Assembly (NCBI GenBank): GCA_020027475.1
Contig: JAHRAZ010000039.1
Coordinates: forward strand, 1 to 32,497
DNA: 32,497 nucleotides
Direction of reading: 5' to 3'
From: Microthrixaceae bacterium
GTDB lineage: Bacteria; Actinomycetota; Acidimicrobiia; Acidimicrobiales; Microtrichaceae
Under the pieces are notes generated by a model that was not told the DNA's origin, made no database searches, and was given only the letters and a program-made list of their open reading frames with translations. Positions within the stretch are counted from its first letter, which is position 1. Each line of letters starts with the position of its first letter. The position numbers and the translations under genes were made by a program. Of the stretch, positions 15,025 through 23,274 are shown one piece after another.

Positions 15025-16287
15025 TCAGTTCTTTGGTGCCTCTGGCCTTGTAGCGGAAGGCTTGGGCTCACGTGGCAGACCGAGGACTCTCTCACCCACG
15101 ATGTTCCGCTGGATCTCGGCCGTTCCACCCCAAATCGTTTCTGATCGGGAGAAAAAGAAGGCCGACACCATCGGACTCACGTCGTAGCTCGCGCGGCCCT
15201 CGGCTCTTTTCACTCCCGGCCATGCGCCATTGGCTGGAGCCGCCGTGGATACCAACGCCTCGTTTCCCCAGATGTCCAGACAGAGTTCCAGGGCATCGCG
15301 ATGCATTTCAGACCAGAACATCTTGTTGGTCACACCGAGAACGGTGACCGCCGGATCTCTTGTCTTGTTCAACGTGGCCGTCAGCGACCGAAGTCCATTG
15401 AAACGCAGGATCTGAATCTTTGTGAAATAAGTCATCAACCGTTGACGGATCAACGGATCATGGATGGCACCGTTCTCCTCGGCCTTCTCGACCATCAGCC
15501 GGTATTCCTCCGCGAATCGGCGGTATCCGGTGGTTGCCGACATGCCGCGTTCGAATCCGAGTGTGTCGTTGGCGATCTTCCAACCGTTGTTGAGTCCACC
15601 GACCACATTGTCGATCGGGCAACGCACGTCGTTGAAGAAGACCTCATTGAACTCCGCAGTGCCGTCGGGCTGGGTGATACCACGAATCTCGATGCCCTCG
15701 GTTTTCATCGGGACCAACAAGTAGGAAATGCCGGCCTGTTTCTTCACATTCGGATCAGTGCGGGCGAGAAGGAAGCAGTAGTCGGCGAACTGTGCCTGGG
15801 TGGTCCACACTTTCTGGCCGTTGATCACCCACTCGTCCCCATCCGCAACGGCAGTTGTCTTCAGAGAGGCGAGATCTGATCCCGAATCGGGCTCCGAGAA
15901 TCCCTGACACCAGCTCATCTCGCCGGACATGATCCTGGGCAGGAAGTACTTCTTCTGTTCCTCGGTGCCATTCATCAGGATTGTCGGGCCAACAAGAGTG
16001 TCACCGAAGAAATCTGCCCTCATGGGTGCTTTCGCCATGGCGAACTCCTCGGCGAGCACCACACCCTGCATGGTGCTGAGTCCCTTGCCTCCATACTCCT
16101 CGGGCCAAGTGGCACAGATCCAGCCGCCGTCGCGCAGCTTCGATGTCCAGGTTTCGTTGAATTCCGCCTTCTGTTCGGTTGTCATTTCGAACCCCTCGTC
16201 AAACCAGCCGTCGGGCAGATTCTCGATCAACCATGAGCGGATCCCTGAACGGAACTCTTCGGCTTCTGCGGGGTAGGTGAGGTCCAT
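15025..16287 (-). CDS. Acyl-CoA dehydrogenase (FadE type)
   Basis: A 420-residue FAD flavoenzyme that introduces the alpha-beta double bond into an acyl-CoA, passing electrons to electron-transfer flavoprotein. The N-terminal helical domain is about 1-120. The middle beta domain shows WCQGFSEPDSGSDLASL and WVINGQKVWTT. The C-terminal helical domain ends with ETIWGGTAEIQRNIVGERVL, the usual FAD/substrate signature. Length is typical. Its sequence style resembles the actinobacterial FadE subgroup used on branched, steroid-derived or other unusual acyl-CoAs, but the substrate cannot be read from sequence. It diverges from the FrhB-type gene across a region with a promoter and operator-like repeats. 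EtfAB at 28079-29858 is a plausible acceptor. Confidence 0.93.
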   Translation of the reverse strand: MDLTYPAEAEEFRSGIRSWLIENLPDGWFDEGFEMTTEQKAEFNETWTSKLRDGGWICATWPEEYGGKGLSTMQGVVLAEEFAMAKAPMRADFFGDTLVGPTILMNGTEEQKKYFLPRIMSGEMSWCQGFSEPDSGSDLASLKTTAVADGDEWVINGQKVWTTQAQFADYCFLLARTDPNVKKQAGISYLLVPMKTEGIEIRGITQPDGTAEFNEVFFNDVRCPIDNVVGGLNNGWKIANDTLGFERGMSATTGYRRFAEEYRLMVEKAEENGAIHDPLIRQRLMTYFTKIQILRFNGLRSLTATLNKTRDPAVTVLGVTNKMFWSEMHRDALELCLDIWGNEALVSTAAPANGAWPGVKRAEGRASYDVSPMVSAFFFSRSETIWGGTAEIQRNIVGERVLGLPREPKPSATRPEAPKN

Positions 16288-16293
16288 CCCGGA

Positions 16294-16321
16294 ATATTAC
16301 TGAGCAGTCAGGTCTTCACAA
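16294..16321 (-). promoter_or_regulatory. Promoter of the acyl-CoA dehydrogenase gene
   Basis: On the minus strand a -35-like TTGTGA (16316-16321) and a -10 TAATAT (16294-16299) are separated by 16 bases. The -10 ends six bases before the ATG, so the transcript would be leaderless or nearly so, as is common in actinobacteria, and no ribosome site is seen. The -35 element lies within the operator-like repeats described next. Confidence 0.55.
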
Positions 16322-16340
16322 CCTGACGGCCTGTCAGGTT
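16307..16340. promoter_or_regulatory. Operator-like triple repeat GTCAGGT/ACCTGAC/GTCAGGT
   Basis: GTCAGGT (16307-16313), ACCTGAC (16321-16327) and GTCAGGT (16333-16339) alternate in orientation. This gives two overlapping inverted repeats with 7- and 5-base centres; the second extends to an 8-base arm (16320-16327 with 16333-16340). They surround the -35 of the dehydrogenase promoter and lie upstream of the divergent FrhB-type gene. This is the geometry of a TetR- or GntR-type repressor site controlling both genes. The regulator is not in the window. Confidence 0.55.
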
Positions 16341-16431
16341 GATCCGTGCAAACGGACCAACAACCGCGCTCTGCTCACCCATGACCCGAAACAGGGCAAG
16401 ACGGGCCGCACACCGCGCCTACGATGCGCCC

Positions 16432-17595
16432 ATGACCGTGACTGCCGAAACCCTCGAAGAGGTCCAGCAGACCCGCTGGCGCAATCAGTGGAAGGAGCTC
16501 ATGGCTCAGGTGATCGACACCGAGCTGTGCACGGGCTGCGCCGGATGTGTGATCTCCTGCCCTCACGACGTGATCGGCTATGACCACGAGCAGGGTGGCT
16601 ACAAACCGTTCCACCTCGAGGACGAACTCGGCCCCGACGACTGCATCCACGGACAGAAAGGTTGCACAAGCTGCACCCGCGCCTGTCCGCGGTTCGGAAT
16701 CTGGGAGGCGCAGGCGGATGAACACCTGTTTGGCCGCACCCGCTCAGAGGACGAAGTAGCCGGCATCTACCAGGACATCCTGCTCACCCGGGCATCCGAC
16801 GAGATGATCAACGAGGTCGGCCAGGACGGTGGACTGGTGTCGGCCATTCTGCTGTGGGCACTTGAGAACGACTACATCGACGCTGCCCTCGTGAGCTACC
16901 TGGAGGGAGACAAGTCGAGCTGGAAAGCTCGCCCGGGGGTTGCCTCCACGAAGGAACAGATTCTCCAGTCGGCCGGCAGTCGCTACACATACTCCGCCAA
17001 CACACTCGCCTTGGGTGAGGCCACGGAGGCCGGCCATGAACGGCTGGCACTCGTTGGCATGAGCTGTCAATCCTCGGTGCCACCGGTGATGTGGAGCCGC
17101 AAGATCGGCAAGGTGGCCAAGCCGTTTGTGTTCAACCTCGGCCTGCTGTGCTCAAAGACCTTCGATGACTCCATCTTCGAAGAGTTGTTTCAGGCCAAGT
17201 ATGGATTGGCCCGCGCCGACATCACCAAGATGAACATCAAGGGTGTGTTCCAGATCTGGACTACCGACGGTGGCTACCACGAGATCAATCTCAAGGAGTG
17301 CCACGCGTGGACCCGCGAGGGATGCAACCACTGCCCCGACTTCGCAGCCGAACACGCCGACATATCATGTGGCGGCATTGGTGAGAACTCCGACTGGACC
17401 CTCACAGTCGTGCGCACCGACCTCGGACGCGAGATCATCTCGAGGATGATCGCTGACGGAGTAATCGAGTCCCGACCGGGCGATTCCGATCCTGGCGCGA
17501 TTGCGTTGATGAGGAAGCTGGCGGAGAAGTCCCGCAGTCGCTGGCCCGCCACAGCCGAACAGAGTGTCTCCCTGGGCATGCCAAAGAAGAAGTGA
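16432..17595 (+). CDS. FrhB-type coenzyme F420 hydrogenase/dehydrogenase beta-subunit-like iron-sulfur flavoprotein
   Basis: A 387-residue soluble redox protein. The N-terminal ferredoxin domain has two four-cysteine sets: Cys33, 36, 39, 43 (CTGCAGCVISCP) and Cys71, 78, 81, 85 (CIHGQKGCTSCTRACP), predicting two [4Fe-4S] clusters. The rest fits the FrhB N and C domains that bind FAD and F420, with QDGGLVSAILLWALE, RYTYSANTLALGE, VGMSCQSS and the late motif CNHCPDFAAEHADISCGG for a further cluster. Such proteins shuttle electrons between F420, flavin and ferredoxin-like centres. ATG at 16432 is preferred because it sits right before the conserved part; ATG 16381 is possible. It stands alone and is divergent from an acyl-CoA dehydrogenase with a shared operator-like site. 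The substrate is unknown. Confidence 0.85.
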   Translation: MTVTAETLEEVQQTRWRNQWKELMAQVIDTELCTGCAGCVISCPHDVIGYDHEQGGYKPFHLEDELGPDDCIHGQKGCTSCTRACPRFGIWEAQADEHLFGRTRSEDEVAGIYQDILLTRASDEMINEVGQDGGLVSAILLWALENDYIDAALVSYLEGDKSSWKARPGVASTKEQILQSAGSRYTYSANTLALGEATEAGHERLALVGMSCQSSVPPVMWSRKIGKVAKPFVFNLGLLCSKTFDDSIFEELFQAKYGLARADITKMNIKGVFQIWTTDGGYHEINLKECHAWTREGCNHCPDFAAEHADISCGGIGENSDWTLTVVRTDLGREIISRMIADGVIESRPGDSDPGAIALMRKLAEKSRSRWPATAEQSVSLGMPKKK

Positions 17596-17688
17596 TCGGC
17601 GGACAGGCGACGTTCAGCGTATTGACATTTGCGGTAGGAACAATTGCGGTTGAACCACTGCTGAGACTTCCCGGGCGCCTTCGAGGCT

Positions 17689-17709
17689 CCAAGGCGTCAG
17701 ACGCCTAGG
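17689..17709. terminator. Hairpin between convergent genes
   Basis: AGGCGT (17692-17697) and ACGCCT (17701-17706) pair around CAG, and CC/GG pairs extend the stem beyond an A-A mismatch. It lies between the ends of the FrhB-type gene and the minus-strand lipoprotein gene, so it could stop both. There is no T run. Confidence 0.4.
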
Positions 17710-17733
17710 CAGAACACTCGCAGCTCCAGCGCG

Positions 17734-18090
17734 TCAGGCACCTTCGCAGTCATCGAACACCGACTGGATGTTGTCCGGTATCTCGATGTCGGCATCGTCT
17801 TCGACCTGGGACTGGGCCTCTTCGAACTCCTTTGCCTCTTCGAACGGAATCTTCTCCTCCAGACCTTCGTAGACGCAATCGCAATAGCTTTTGGAAGCCA
17901 GCTTCTCTCCCCCATTCGGAACATCGCCGTTTTCATCCAGGCCTGTGCACCCCAGCATGAAGTTCTCGCGATAGGCATCGCCATACTCAGATGGATCCCG
18001 CTCAACACCGCAGGCAGCGGCCAGGGGAATCAGGCACAGGATGGCCAACAGGTAACGGGTCCGATTTCGCACGCGGCTGGGCGATGACAT
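17734..18090 (-). CDS. Small cysteine-containing lipoprotein
   Basis: A 118-residue product with a basic start (MSSPSRVRNRTR), a hydrophobic core (YLLAILCLIPLAAAC) and a lipobox cysteine, so it should be lipid-anchored outside the membrane. The mature part has YRENFMLGCTG, KSYCDCVYEGLEEKIPFEE and a late FDDCEG. The spacing of cysteines around a helical, acidic segment recalls small secreted proteins of unknown role in Acidimicrobiia. The longer frame to 18210 would overlap the upstream membrane-protein gene. ATG 18090 with AAGGAG upstream, followed directly by a signal peptide, is preferred. It follows the UPF0104 gene by 26 bases and is likely cotranscribed with it. Function unknown. Confidence 0.75.
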   Translation of the reverse strand: MSSPSRVRNRTRYLLAILCLIPLAAACGVERDPSEYGDAYRENFMLGCTGLDENGDVPNGGEKLASKSYCDCVYEGLEEKIPFEEAKEFEEAQSQVEDDADIEIPDNIQSVFDDCEGA

Positions 18091-18116
18091 TCGCGGAGGT
18101 ACTCCTTGTAGGGGAT

Positions 18117-19313
18117 TCACGAAACGGTAGCGTCCGGAACCCCTCCGGAACCATGTGGGTCGTTCCGAGACGCCTTCTTGGAGGTCAACGGATGTTTGTG
18201 CCGCCACCACAGGAAGGTGAAAATTCCGAGGAACACCTGCGGGAAGTACGACAACGCCCGCCAGACCAGGTCTGCGGCAAGAGCCTGATTTTCGTCAGCT
18301 CCCATGGTGACCATCAGCCCCACGAGGGCTGCGTCAACGGTACCCAGCCCACCCGGCGTGATGGGAATGAAACCGGCCAACCGGGCCATGGCGAATGCAG
18401 CGAACAACTCAGCCAGATTCAGTCCTCCGTCAGAGCCGGCAATCGCATAGAAGGCCACCGCCAGAATCGAGAACTGACAAAGCTGCTGCGCGGTGCTGGT
18501 AACCGTCAGTTTCTGCCATGCGGTTTGGACGAGCACGGCGACCGTGTCGCGGAGTTTCACGAGTGCATCGGTGGCTGACTTCGGGTCTGCAGAGGGCCTG
18601 AAGCGCAGAACCAGCCAGTCGCCCCACCCGCCTATCTTGTGAGCCCATTTGTCGCTCCTCAGCACCACTGCAAGGGCACCGATCAAGAGTCCGAGGATCA
18701 CAACCCCGGCCACGGCCGCCAGCGCCAGTTGGGCTGTGACATTGCCGGTGAGGACAAGCATCACCAAGCCCAGGACAGGCAGACCGAGTGTGACCATCAG
18801 GTTCCAGATGCTGGTGGCGGCGATGGCAGTTGTGGTTTCGGCCGGACCAAAGTTGTACCCACTCAACATCGCGTATTGAATGCCCAGGCCGAAGGCGCCA
18901 CCGGCAGGAATGACATTGGAAATCATGAAGGACGTCTGGCGAACCACGAACGCCGGTCTGTACGCGATTCCCGGCAATGCAGCCTGGTAGGGCAGGACAT
19001 AGACGCCGATGTTGATGATCGTGGCGGCGGCCAGGGCCACCACTGCACCCACGGACATGTTCTGTATGGATTTCCAGGCTGAGCCGTAGTCAGCGAACTT
19101 GGGGAATATCCCGAGGAACACGAACGCCAACACAGCGATCGTGAGGATGCCGCCAATGATCTGCTTGGTCAGGTCCAGTCCGGATCCCTGTTCGGGGATC
19201 TGATCGGGGACGATCCCGGAATCGGCGGCGCCCTCGACTTCCGCACCAGGACCTGCCGGAGATGAATCCGCAGCGGAACCAGTTTCGGGATTGGTGTTCT
19301 CTGACTTCGCCAC
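18117..19313 (-). CDS. LPG-synthase-TM (UPF0104/AglD-type) integral membrane protein
   Basis: A 398-residue protein with a polar 48-residue N-terminal tail (Ser/Glu/Pro-rich) and then about eight to nine membrane segments. Family signatures are present: RQTSFMISNVIPAGGAFG in the middle and ARLAGFIPITPGGLGTVDAAL toward the C-terminus. These mark the flippase-like transmembrane part of lysylphosphatidylglycerol synthases and the UPF0104/AglD family, which lack the aminoacyl-transfer domain, as here. Members are thought to move or modify lipid-linked substrates; the substrate is not known. It starts with GTG and is followed 26 bases on by the small lipoprotein gene. Another helix-rich transporter is unlikely given the PGGLG motif. 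Confidence 0.87.
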   Translation of the reverse strand: MAKSENTNPETGSAADSSPAGPGAEVEGAADSGIVPDQIPEQGSGLDLTKQIIGGILTIAVLAFVFLGIFPKFADYGSAWKSIQNMSVGAVVALAAATIINIGVYVLPYQAALPGIAYRPAFVVRQTSFMISNVIPAGGAFGLGIQYAMLSGYNFGPAETTTAIAATSIWNLMVTLGLPVLGLVMLVLTGNVTAQLALAAVAGVVILGLLIGALAVVLRSDKWAHKIGGWGDWLVLRFRPSADPKSATDALVKLRDTVAVLVQTAWQKLTVTSTAQQLCQFSILAVAFYAIAGSDGGLNLAELFAAFAMARLAGFIPITPGGLGTVDAALVGLMVTMGADENQALAADLVWRALSYFPQVFLGIFTFLWWRHKHPLTSKKASRNDPHGSGGVPDATVS

Positions 19314-19389
19314 CGTTACAACCTAGGGCCACAGGCCGACAACGATGCACCCAGCAGGGAAGATCCGGTCATCAGGTGGACAGTCACCG

Positions 19390-19419
19390 GTTGGATATGG
19401 GCACCAGTTGGATATGGGC
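19390..19419. repeat. 13-base direct repeat, period 17
   Basis: GTTGGATATGGGC occurs at 19390-19402 and 19407-19419 in the 114-base gap between udgB and the UPF0104 gene. It could be a binding site pair upstream of the UPF0104 gene (minus strand) or a slippage product. No -10 or -35 match is convincing. Confidence 0.5.
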
Positions 19420-19427
19420 CCAGATCA

Positions 19428-20108
19428 TCAAAGCCCGGCAACATCGATCGCGCGGCTGAACACCGAATCGAGCATCTCCTCGGTGAGTCGGCCCGTGAAA
19501 GTGTTCTGTTGACTCACGTGATAACTCCCGATGAGCGTTCGCTCCTGCGGCAGCTCGGCTTCCACGCCATGAGCAAACTTTGGGGGCCTGGCCAATCCGA
19601 GCGCACGGGCGGTGTGGCGATACCCGAATCCGCCGAGAGCCACCAGCACCCGCACGTCGGTGAGTTGCTCCAACTCCTCGTGAAGAAAGTGCCGGCAGTT
19701 GTCACTCTCCAGAGAAGTGGGTTTGTTCGCCGGCGGAGCACATTTCACCGGCGAGGTCACCCAGGATGACAAAAGCCGAAGACCATCAGTGCGGTCGGTG
19801 GCCTCGGGCTGAGAAGCCAGACCGGCCCGGTACATCGCGCGATACAACCAGTCGCCCGAGCGGTCACCGGTGAACATTCGGCCAGTTCTGTTCGCGCCGT
19901 GGGCCGCGGGGGCAAGCCCGACCACCATGATCCGCGCCGCCGGATCTCCCCAGCCGGGTACACCCCGACCCCAGTAGGTCTCGTTCCTGTAGGCCTTGCG
20001 CTTGTCCCGGGCGACCTCTTCACGCCACTGCACCAAACGAGGGCATTGCCGACACTGCGATACACGTTCCGCCAAGGCGTTCAGTTCGGTCCGCCGGTCG
20101 ATGATCAC
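19428..20108 (-). CDS. udgB: Family 5 uracil-DNA glycosylase (UDGb)
   Basis: A 226-residue base-excision repair enzyme that removes uracil and other deaminated bases from DNA. Motif 1 reads VVGLAPAAHGANRTGRMFTG, with Ala in place of the catalytic Asp/Asn of other families, which is diagnostic of family 5. The C-terminal motif is GSYHVSQQNTFTGRLT, a variant of HPSxQN. Cysteines at CRQC (19 and 22), KCAPPANK and DNCRHF supply the expected [4Fe-4S] ligands. Length is normal. It starts with GTG and diverges from the phosphatase gene about 40 bases away. Family 5 enzymes are typical of actinobacteria and thermophiles. Confidence 0.93.
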   Translation of the reverse strand: MIIDRRTELNALAERVSQCRQCPRLVQWREEVARDKRKAYRNETYWGRGVPGWGDPAARIMVVGLAPAAHGANRTGRMFTGDRSGDWLYRAMYRAGLASQPEATDRTDGLRLLSSWVTSPVKCAPPANKPTSLESDNCRHFLHEELEQLTDVRVLVALGGFGYRHTARALGLARPPKFAHGVEAELPQERTLIGSYHVSQQNTFTGRLTEEMLDSVFSRAIDVAGL

Positions 20109-20149
20109 ATGCGGAGTCTGTCACGATTCACCAATAGGATCAGGTGCTC

Positions 20150-20806
20150 ATGGCGAACCCCTCCGACAAGTCCAGAAAGCGACACAGGTCAACCCGTCTG
20201 GTGCTTGTACGCCATGGATTGACCGAGACCACAGGCAAGGTGCTGCCCGGCCGAACCGTTGGACTTCACCTGTCTGCGGAAGGTCAGGATCAGGCCACAA
20301 GGCTGGGAATGAGGCTTTCCAACCTGGGGGTTGCCGCCGTCTACACCTCGCCGCTGGAACGGACCAGGGAAACTGCCTCCCCGATCGCCAAGGCCTGCGG
20401 AATCCGCACCCGCACCGGTCATGGACTGATCGAGTGCGACTTTGGCGAGTGGACCGGACAACCCCTGGACAAGCTGCGCAAGCTGCCCGAATGGAAAACC
20501 GTGCAACGAAATCCCTCCCTGTTCCGGTTCCCCAAGGGTGAGTCCTTCGGTGAGATGGCGATCCGCATGTGGGACCAGGTCAACTCACTCGTCGAACACC
20601 ATCGGGGCGACACGATCGTGGCGGTCTCCCACGCAGACACGATCAAGGCTGCCGTCGCCATGGCGTGTGGCACACCACTCGACATGTTTCAGCGGTTCGT
20701 GATCTCACCGTGCTCGGCGTCAGTGATCATGTTCACCTCCGAAGGCCCGATCGTGATGGCGGTCAACACCAACGGAGACGGTCTCAAAGACACGAAGCTC
20801 GCATGA
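20150..20806 (+). CDS. MSMEG_4193-type histidine phosphatase
   Basis: A 218-residue member of the phosphoglycerate-mutase-like histidine phosphatase superfamily. The catalytic histidine is in LVRHG (His22 from ATG 20150), TSPLERTRETA follows, the acid residue is in ECDFGEWTG, and the second histidine is in AVSHADTIKAA. The long form with GRTVGLHLSAEG and CGTPLDMFQRFVISPCSASV matches the actinobacterial MSMEG_4193/Rv2135c subgroup. The substrate is unknown; these are phosphatases rather than mutases by motif. GTG at 20144 is an alternative start. Its stop overlaps the DUF3090 start (ATGA), so the two are translationally coupled. Confidence 0.9.
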   Translation: MANPSDKSRKRHRSTRLVLVRHGLTETTGKVLPGRTVGLHLSAEGQDQATRLGMRLSNLGVAAVYTSPLERTRETASPIAKACGIRTRTGHGLIECDFGEWTGQPLDKLRKLPEWKTVQRNPSLFRFPKGESFGEMAIRMWDQVNSLVEHHRGDTIVAVSHADTIKAAVAMACGTPLDMFQRFVISPCSASVIMFTSEGPIVMAVNTNGDGLKDTKLA

Positions 20807-21327
20807 GCGACGAAGACAGATTCGAAAGCATCGAGGCTTTCGTGCCCGGAGCCATCGGCGAACCCGGCGGCCGCACGTTCTATGTTCAGGCCCGCTCGGG
20901 TTCGGACATCTTCTCCCTGAAGTGCGAGAAGCAACAGGTAGGCCAACTCGGGCGCTACTTGACTCAGATCGCCAGCTCACTCGGCGCCTCCGTACCCGAC
21001 CGGGACATCCTGGGCATGCTGGAACCAGTGGAGCCGGCTTGGGCGATAGGCGAGATGTCCGTGGCTGTCGATGGGGAATCAAAACTCATTGTGGTGCGAG
21101 CCGAACAGATTCCGGAACCGGATGGTCCCGGTGTCGATTCTGGCGGGGACCCGTTCGAGCAGGACTCCGAATTCGGCCTCGAAGTGGCGGAGTTCACGCT
21201 CACTCCCGCACAAGCGCTCGCGTTCGGCGAATCCGCCGAGGAACTGATGGCCGGTGGTAGACCTCCGTGCCAACTGTGCGGCGCTCCGATGGATCCGGAT
21301 GGCCACGCCTGCCCCCGCTGGAACTGA
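20803..21327 (+). CDS. DUF3090 family protein
   Basis: A 174-residue protein of the actinobacteria-restricted DUF3090 family (Rv2134c-like). The body shows PGAIGEPGGRTFYVQARSG, EKQQVGQLGRYL and a C-terminal zinc-ribbon-like end, PPCQLCGAPMDPDGHACPRW, with three cysteines and a histidine. The TFYVQARSG stretch resembles GTFYVQVRHG in the next gene. No enzyme activity is known. The start is ATG 20803, overlapping the upstream stop; the next gene begins one base after its stop. Its constant pairing with the phosphatase and SCO1664-type genes suggests a shared task. Confidence 0.9.
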   Translation: MSDEDRFESIEAFVPGAIGEPGGRTFYVQARSGSDIFSLKCEKQQVGQLGRYLTQIASSLGASVPDRDILGMLEPVEPAWAIGEMSVAVDGESKLIVVRAEQIPEPDGPGVDSGGDPFEQDSEFGLEVAEFTLTPAQALAFGESAEELMAGGRPPCQLCGAPMDPDGHACPRWN

Positions 21328-21328
21328 G

Positions 21329-22096
21329 ATGGACGACAACGATCCCCGGCAAGCGATTCCATACGATGCCAATGTCAGGCCCGGGCAAACGCAGCAGATG
21401 CTCGAACTGCTCGACTCGGGCGACATCGAGATGGTCGGCCTGATGCCGTGGTCGTCCAACGGCACGTTCTACGTTCAGGTTCGTCACGGAGATCTCCATG
21501 CACCGGCGATCTACAAACCCGCCGCAGCGGAACGGCCGTTGTGGGACTTCCCCAACGGACTCTGGAAGCGGGAGATCGCCATGTGGGAACTCTCCGAGAT
21601 CCTCGGTTTCGGCCTTGTCCCTCCCACGGTCGCCACCGCTGGAACTCCAGATGGCGGCAAGGGATCCCTCCAAGCCTTCGTGCCGGCCCGCTTCGAGGAT
21701 CACTACCTGACACTCAGGGATCCCGCTGATCCACAACTTGGTCAGGCATTCCGGAGATTGTGTGCCCTTGATCTGGTGGCCAACTCCACAGACCGGAAGT
21801 CCGGTCACTGCCTCATAGATGGCGAGGACCACATCTGGGCCATAGACAACGGACTCAGCTTTCACGCGGAATTCAAGCTGCGAACCGTGATCTGGGATTT
21901 CGGTGGTGAAGTGATCGCACCCGAGGTTCTCGAACCCCTCAGTCGACTCTTGGCCGACGGCGTTCCTGTTCGTCTCGCGCGCTGGTTGGATCAGATCGAG
22001 ATCGATGCGATCGGATCCCGCCTGTCGGGACTTCTCGTCGACGGCCGATTCCCGCAAGACCCGGGCGGCCGACGGATTCCCTGGCCTCTCATATGA
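21329..22096 (+). CDS. SCO1664-family protein (PI3/4-kinase-like fold)
   Basis: A 255-residue cytoplasmic protein matching the SCO1664/Rv2133c family. Kinase-like features are IYKPAAAERPLWDFPNGLWKR (with a lysine that could bind ATP), VPPTV, the loop DLVANSTDRKSGHCL (like the catalytic DxxxxNxDR of PI3/4-kinase and HipA-like folds) and AIDNGLSFH with a metal-binding aspartate. The activity and substrate are not established. It starts at ATG 21329, one base after DUF3090 ends. The order phosphatase, DUF3090, SCO1664-type is conserved in actinobacteria, where it usually leads to mshC; here an unrecognised gene follows instead. Confidence 0.88.
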   Translation: MDDNDPRQAIPYDANVRPGQTQQMLELLDSGDIEMVGLMPWSSNGTFYVQVRHGDLHAPAIYKPAAAERPLWDFPNGLWKREIAMWELSEILGFGLVPPTVATAGTPDGGKGSLQAFVPARFEDHYLTLRDPADPQLGQAFRRLCALDLVANSTDRKSGHCLIDGEDHIWAIDNGLSFHAEFKLRTVIWDFGGEVIAPEVLEPLSRLLADGVPVRLARWLDQIEIDAIGSRLSGLLVDGRFPQDPGGRRIPWPLI

Positions 22097-22121
22097 TCAG
22101 TTCTCGCGGGAGCCGTCCCGA

Positions 22122-23096
22122 ATGAGCGGTCAGACGGATCTCGACCGGTGGCTGTCAATCGGCGACCTGGACGAACTCCTGCGGGAGATCGATCGTCGCT
22201 GCGACAAGAATGACTGGAACGGCGTCCAAGTCGTCGGCGAGCGGGCACGCAAAGCCATCGAACGCGGCCACCAACTGTGGCCGGCCGCCTCCTATGCAGA
22301 GTACCGGATCGCGCTCGATGCTCCCGCTGACTCCGCGGCAATGGCCATTACCGACCAGTCCGGCTACCTGGCTCCCGGTCCGCTCACGGAGGTGATCGCC
22401 CAGAAGCACAAGTGGACTGACCTTTCCCCTCACCTGCCGGCCTCCGCGAAACGGGCTCTGGTGGCCCAGGAGCGGACAACGCGCGGCGAGAACGTGCCGG
22501 ACGCGGACTGCGGGGATGAGATTCCGGGAGTTCTCTCCAACTGGGAACCCGGCTACACATTGGCCACCTATTCCGATACCGGAGTTACCGATGACGCTCC
22601 AGATGCGCACCCGGCAACCACGGCGGCACCGCCGGCCGAATCAGGAGTCGAGTCTCCGCAGGCTTGGGACGCGTCGGCTGCGCTTCATGCGGCGGTGGCC
22701 CACTGGTCCACCAAGTCGGACGGAACCGTGCGGTCGCTCGGCGTTGCCGGGACCACGGCGAACGCACTTGGCTCGTTGGGCCTTGGCCAACTGCTCTGGC
22801 GGGAAAGCACGGTCACCGAATACGCCGAGATTCTCGGTTGGGCCGCGGCCAGCGGCGGATCGCAGGGCCGGAGAAGGGGTGCAGCCAGCGGGCGGTTCGA
22901 AGTCTGGTGGACTCTCGCCGTGCTCACCGCTGCCGAAGACGACTGGCCGGTCGATCCCGGCATCGAAGCCGAGCGACTCATCTTTGGAGTCTGGGCCGAA
23001 CCTGCGCCCACCGCCGGATGGGAGTGCAGGCTCACCGTGGAGGATCCCGACGACGGGCTTGCCTGGGTACTCGATGCCACCGACCGGTCGGAATAG
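22122..23096 (+). CDS. Unrecognised soluble protein downstream of the SCO1664-type gene
   Basis: A 324-residue protein that I cannot place in a family. The first 155 residues are helical (LDRWLSIGDLDELLREIDRR, VVGERARKAIERGHQLWPAA) and include YAEYRIALDAPADSAAM. A Pro/Ala/Thr linker is near 160-185. The C-terminal part (about 190-324) has AALHAAVAHWSTKSDG, GLGQLLWRESTVTEYAEILG and WWTLAVLTAAEDDWPVD, which look like helical repeats of a folded domain. No signal peptide, membrane segment or catalytic motif is visible. GGGAG lies nine bases before ATG 22122. It follows the SCO1664-type gene by 25 bases and probably ends this operon. Confidence 0.7.
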   Translation: MSGQTDLDRWLSIGDLDELLREIDRRCDKNDWNGVQVVGERARKAIERGHQLWPAASYAEYRIALDAPADSAAMAITDQSGYLAPGPLTEVIAQKHKWTDLSPHLPASAKRALVAQERTTRGENVPDADCGDEIPGVLSNWEPGYTLATYSDTGVTDDAPDAHPATTAAPPAESGVESPQAWDASAALHAAVAHWSTKSDGTVRSLGVAGTTANALGSLGLGQLLWRESTVTEYAEILGWAAASGGSQGRRRGAASGRFEVWWTLAVLTAAEDDWPVDPGIEAERLIFGVWAEPAPTAGWECRLTVEDPDDGLAWVLDATDRSE

Positions 23097-23274
23097 TCCG
23101 ACGGGACGGGCATCGTCACAATGGTTGCCACCCGGGCTACCACCCGGATCGGCTTCAGTGGGCAGAATCGCCCATCAGATCGGGTCGTGGTTCTGACATG
23201 ATCCAGCCGGTCGGGCTACGATCACGGCGGCGAAGAGACGAAGATTTGAGGCTGTGCCTCAGGGGGATATGGCG

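Noticed and set aside
17615..17660. TTGACA-like element in the gap after the FrhB-type gene
   Set aside because: It lies between two converging genes and has no downstream gene on the plus strand.
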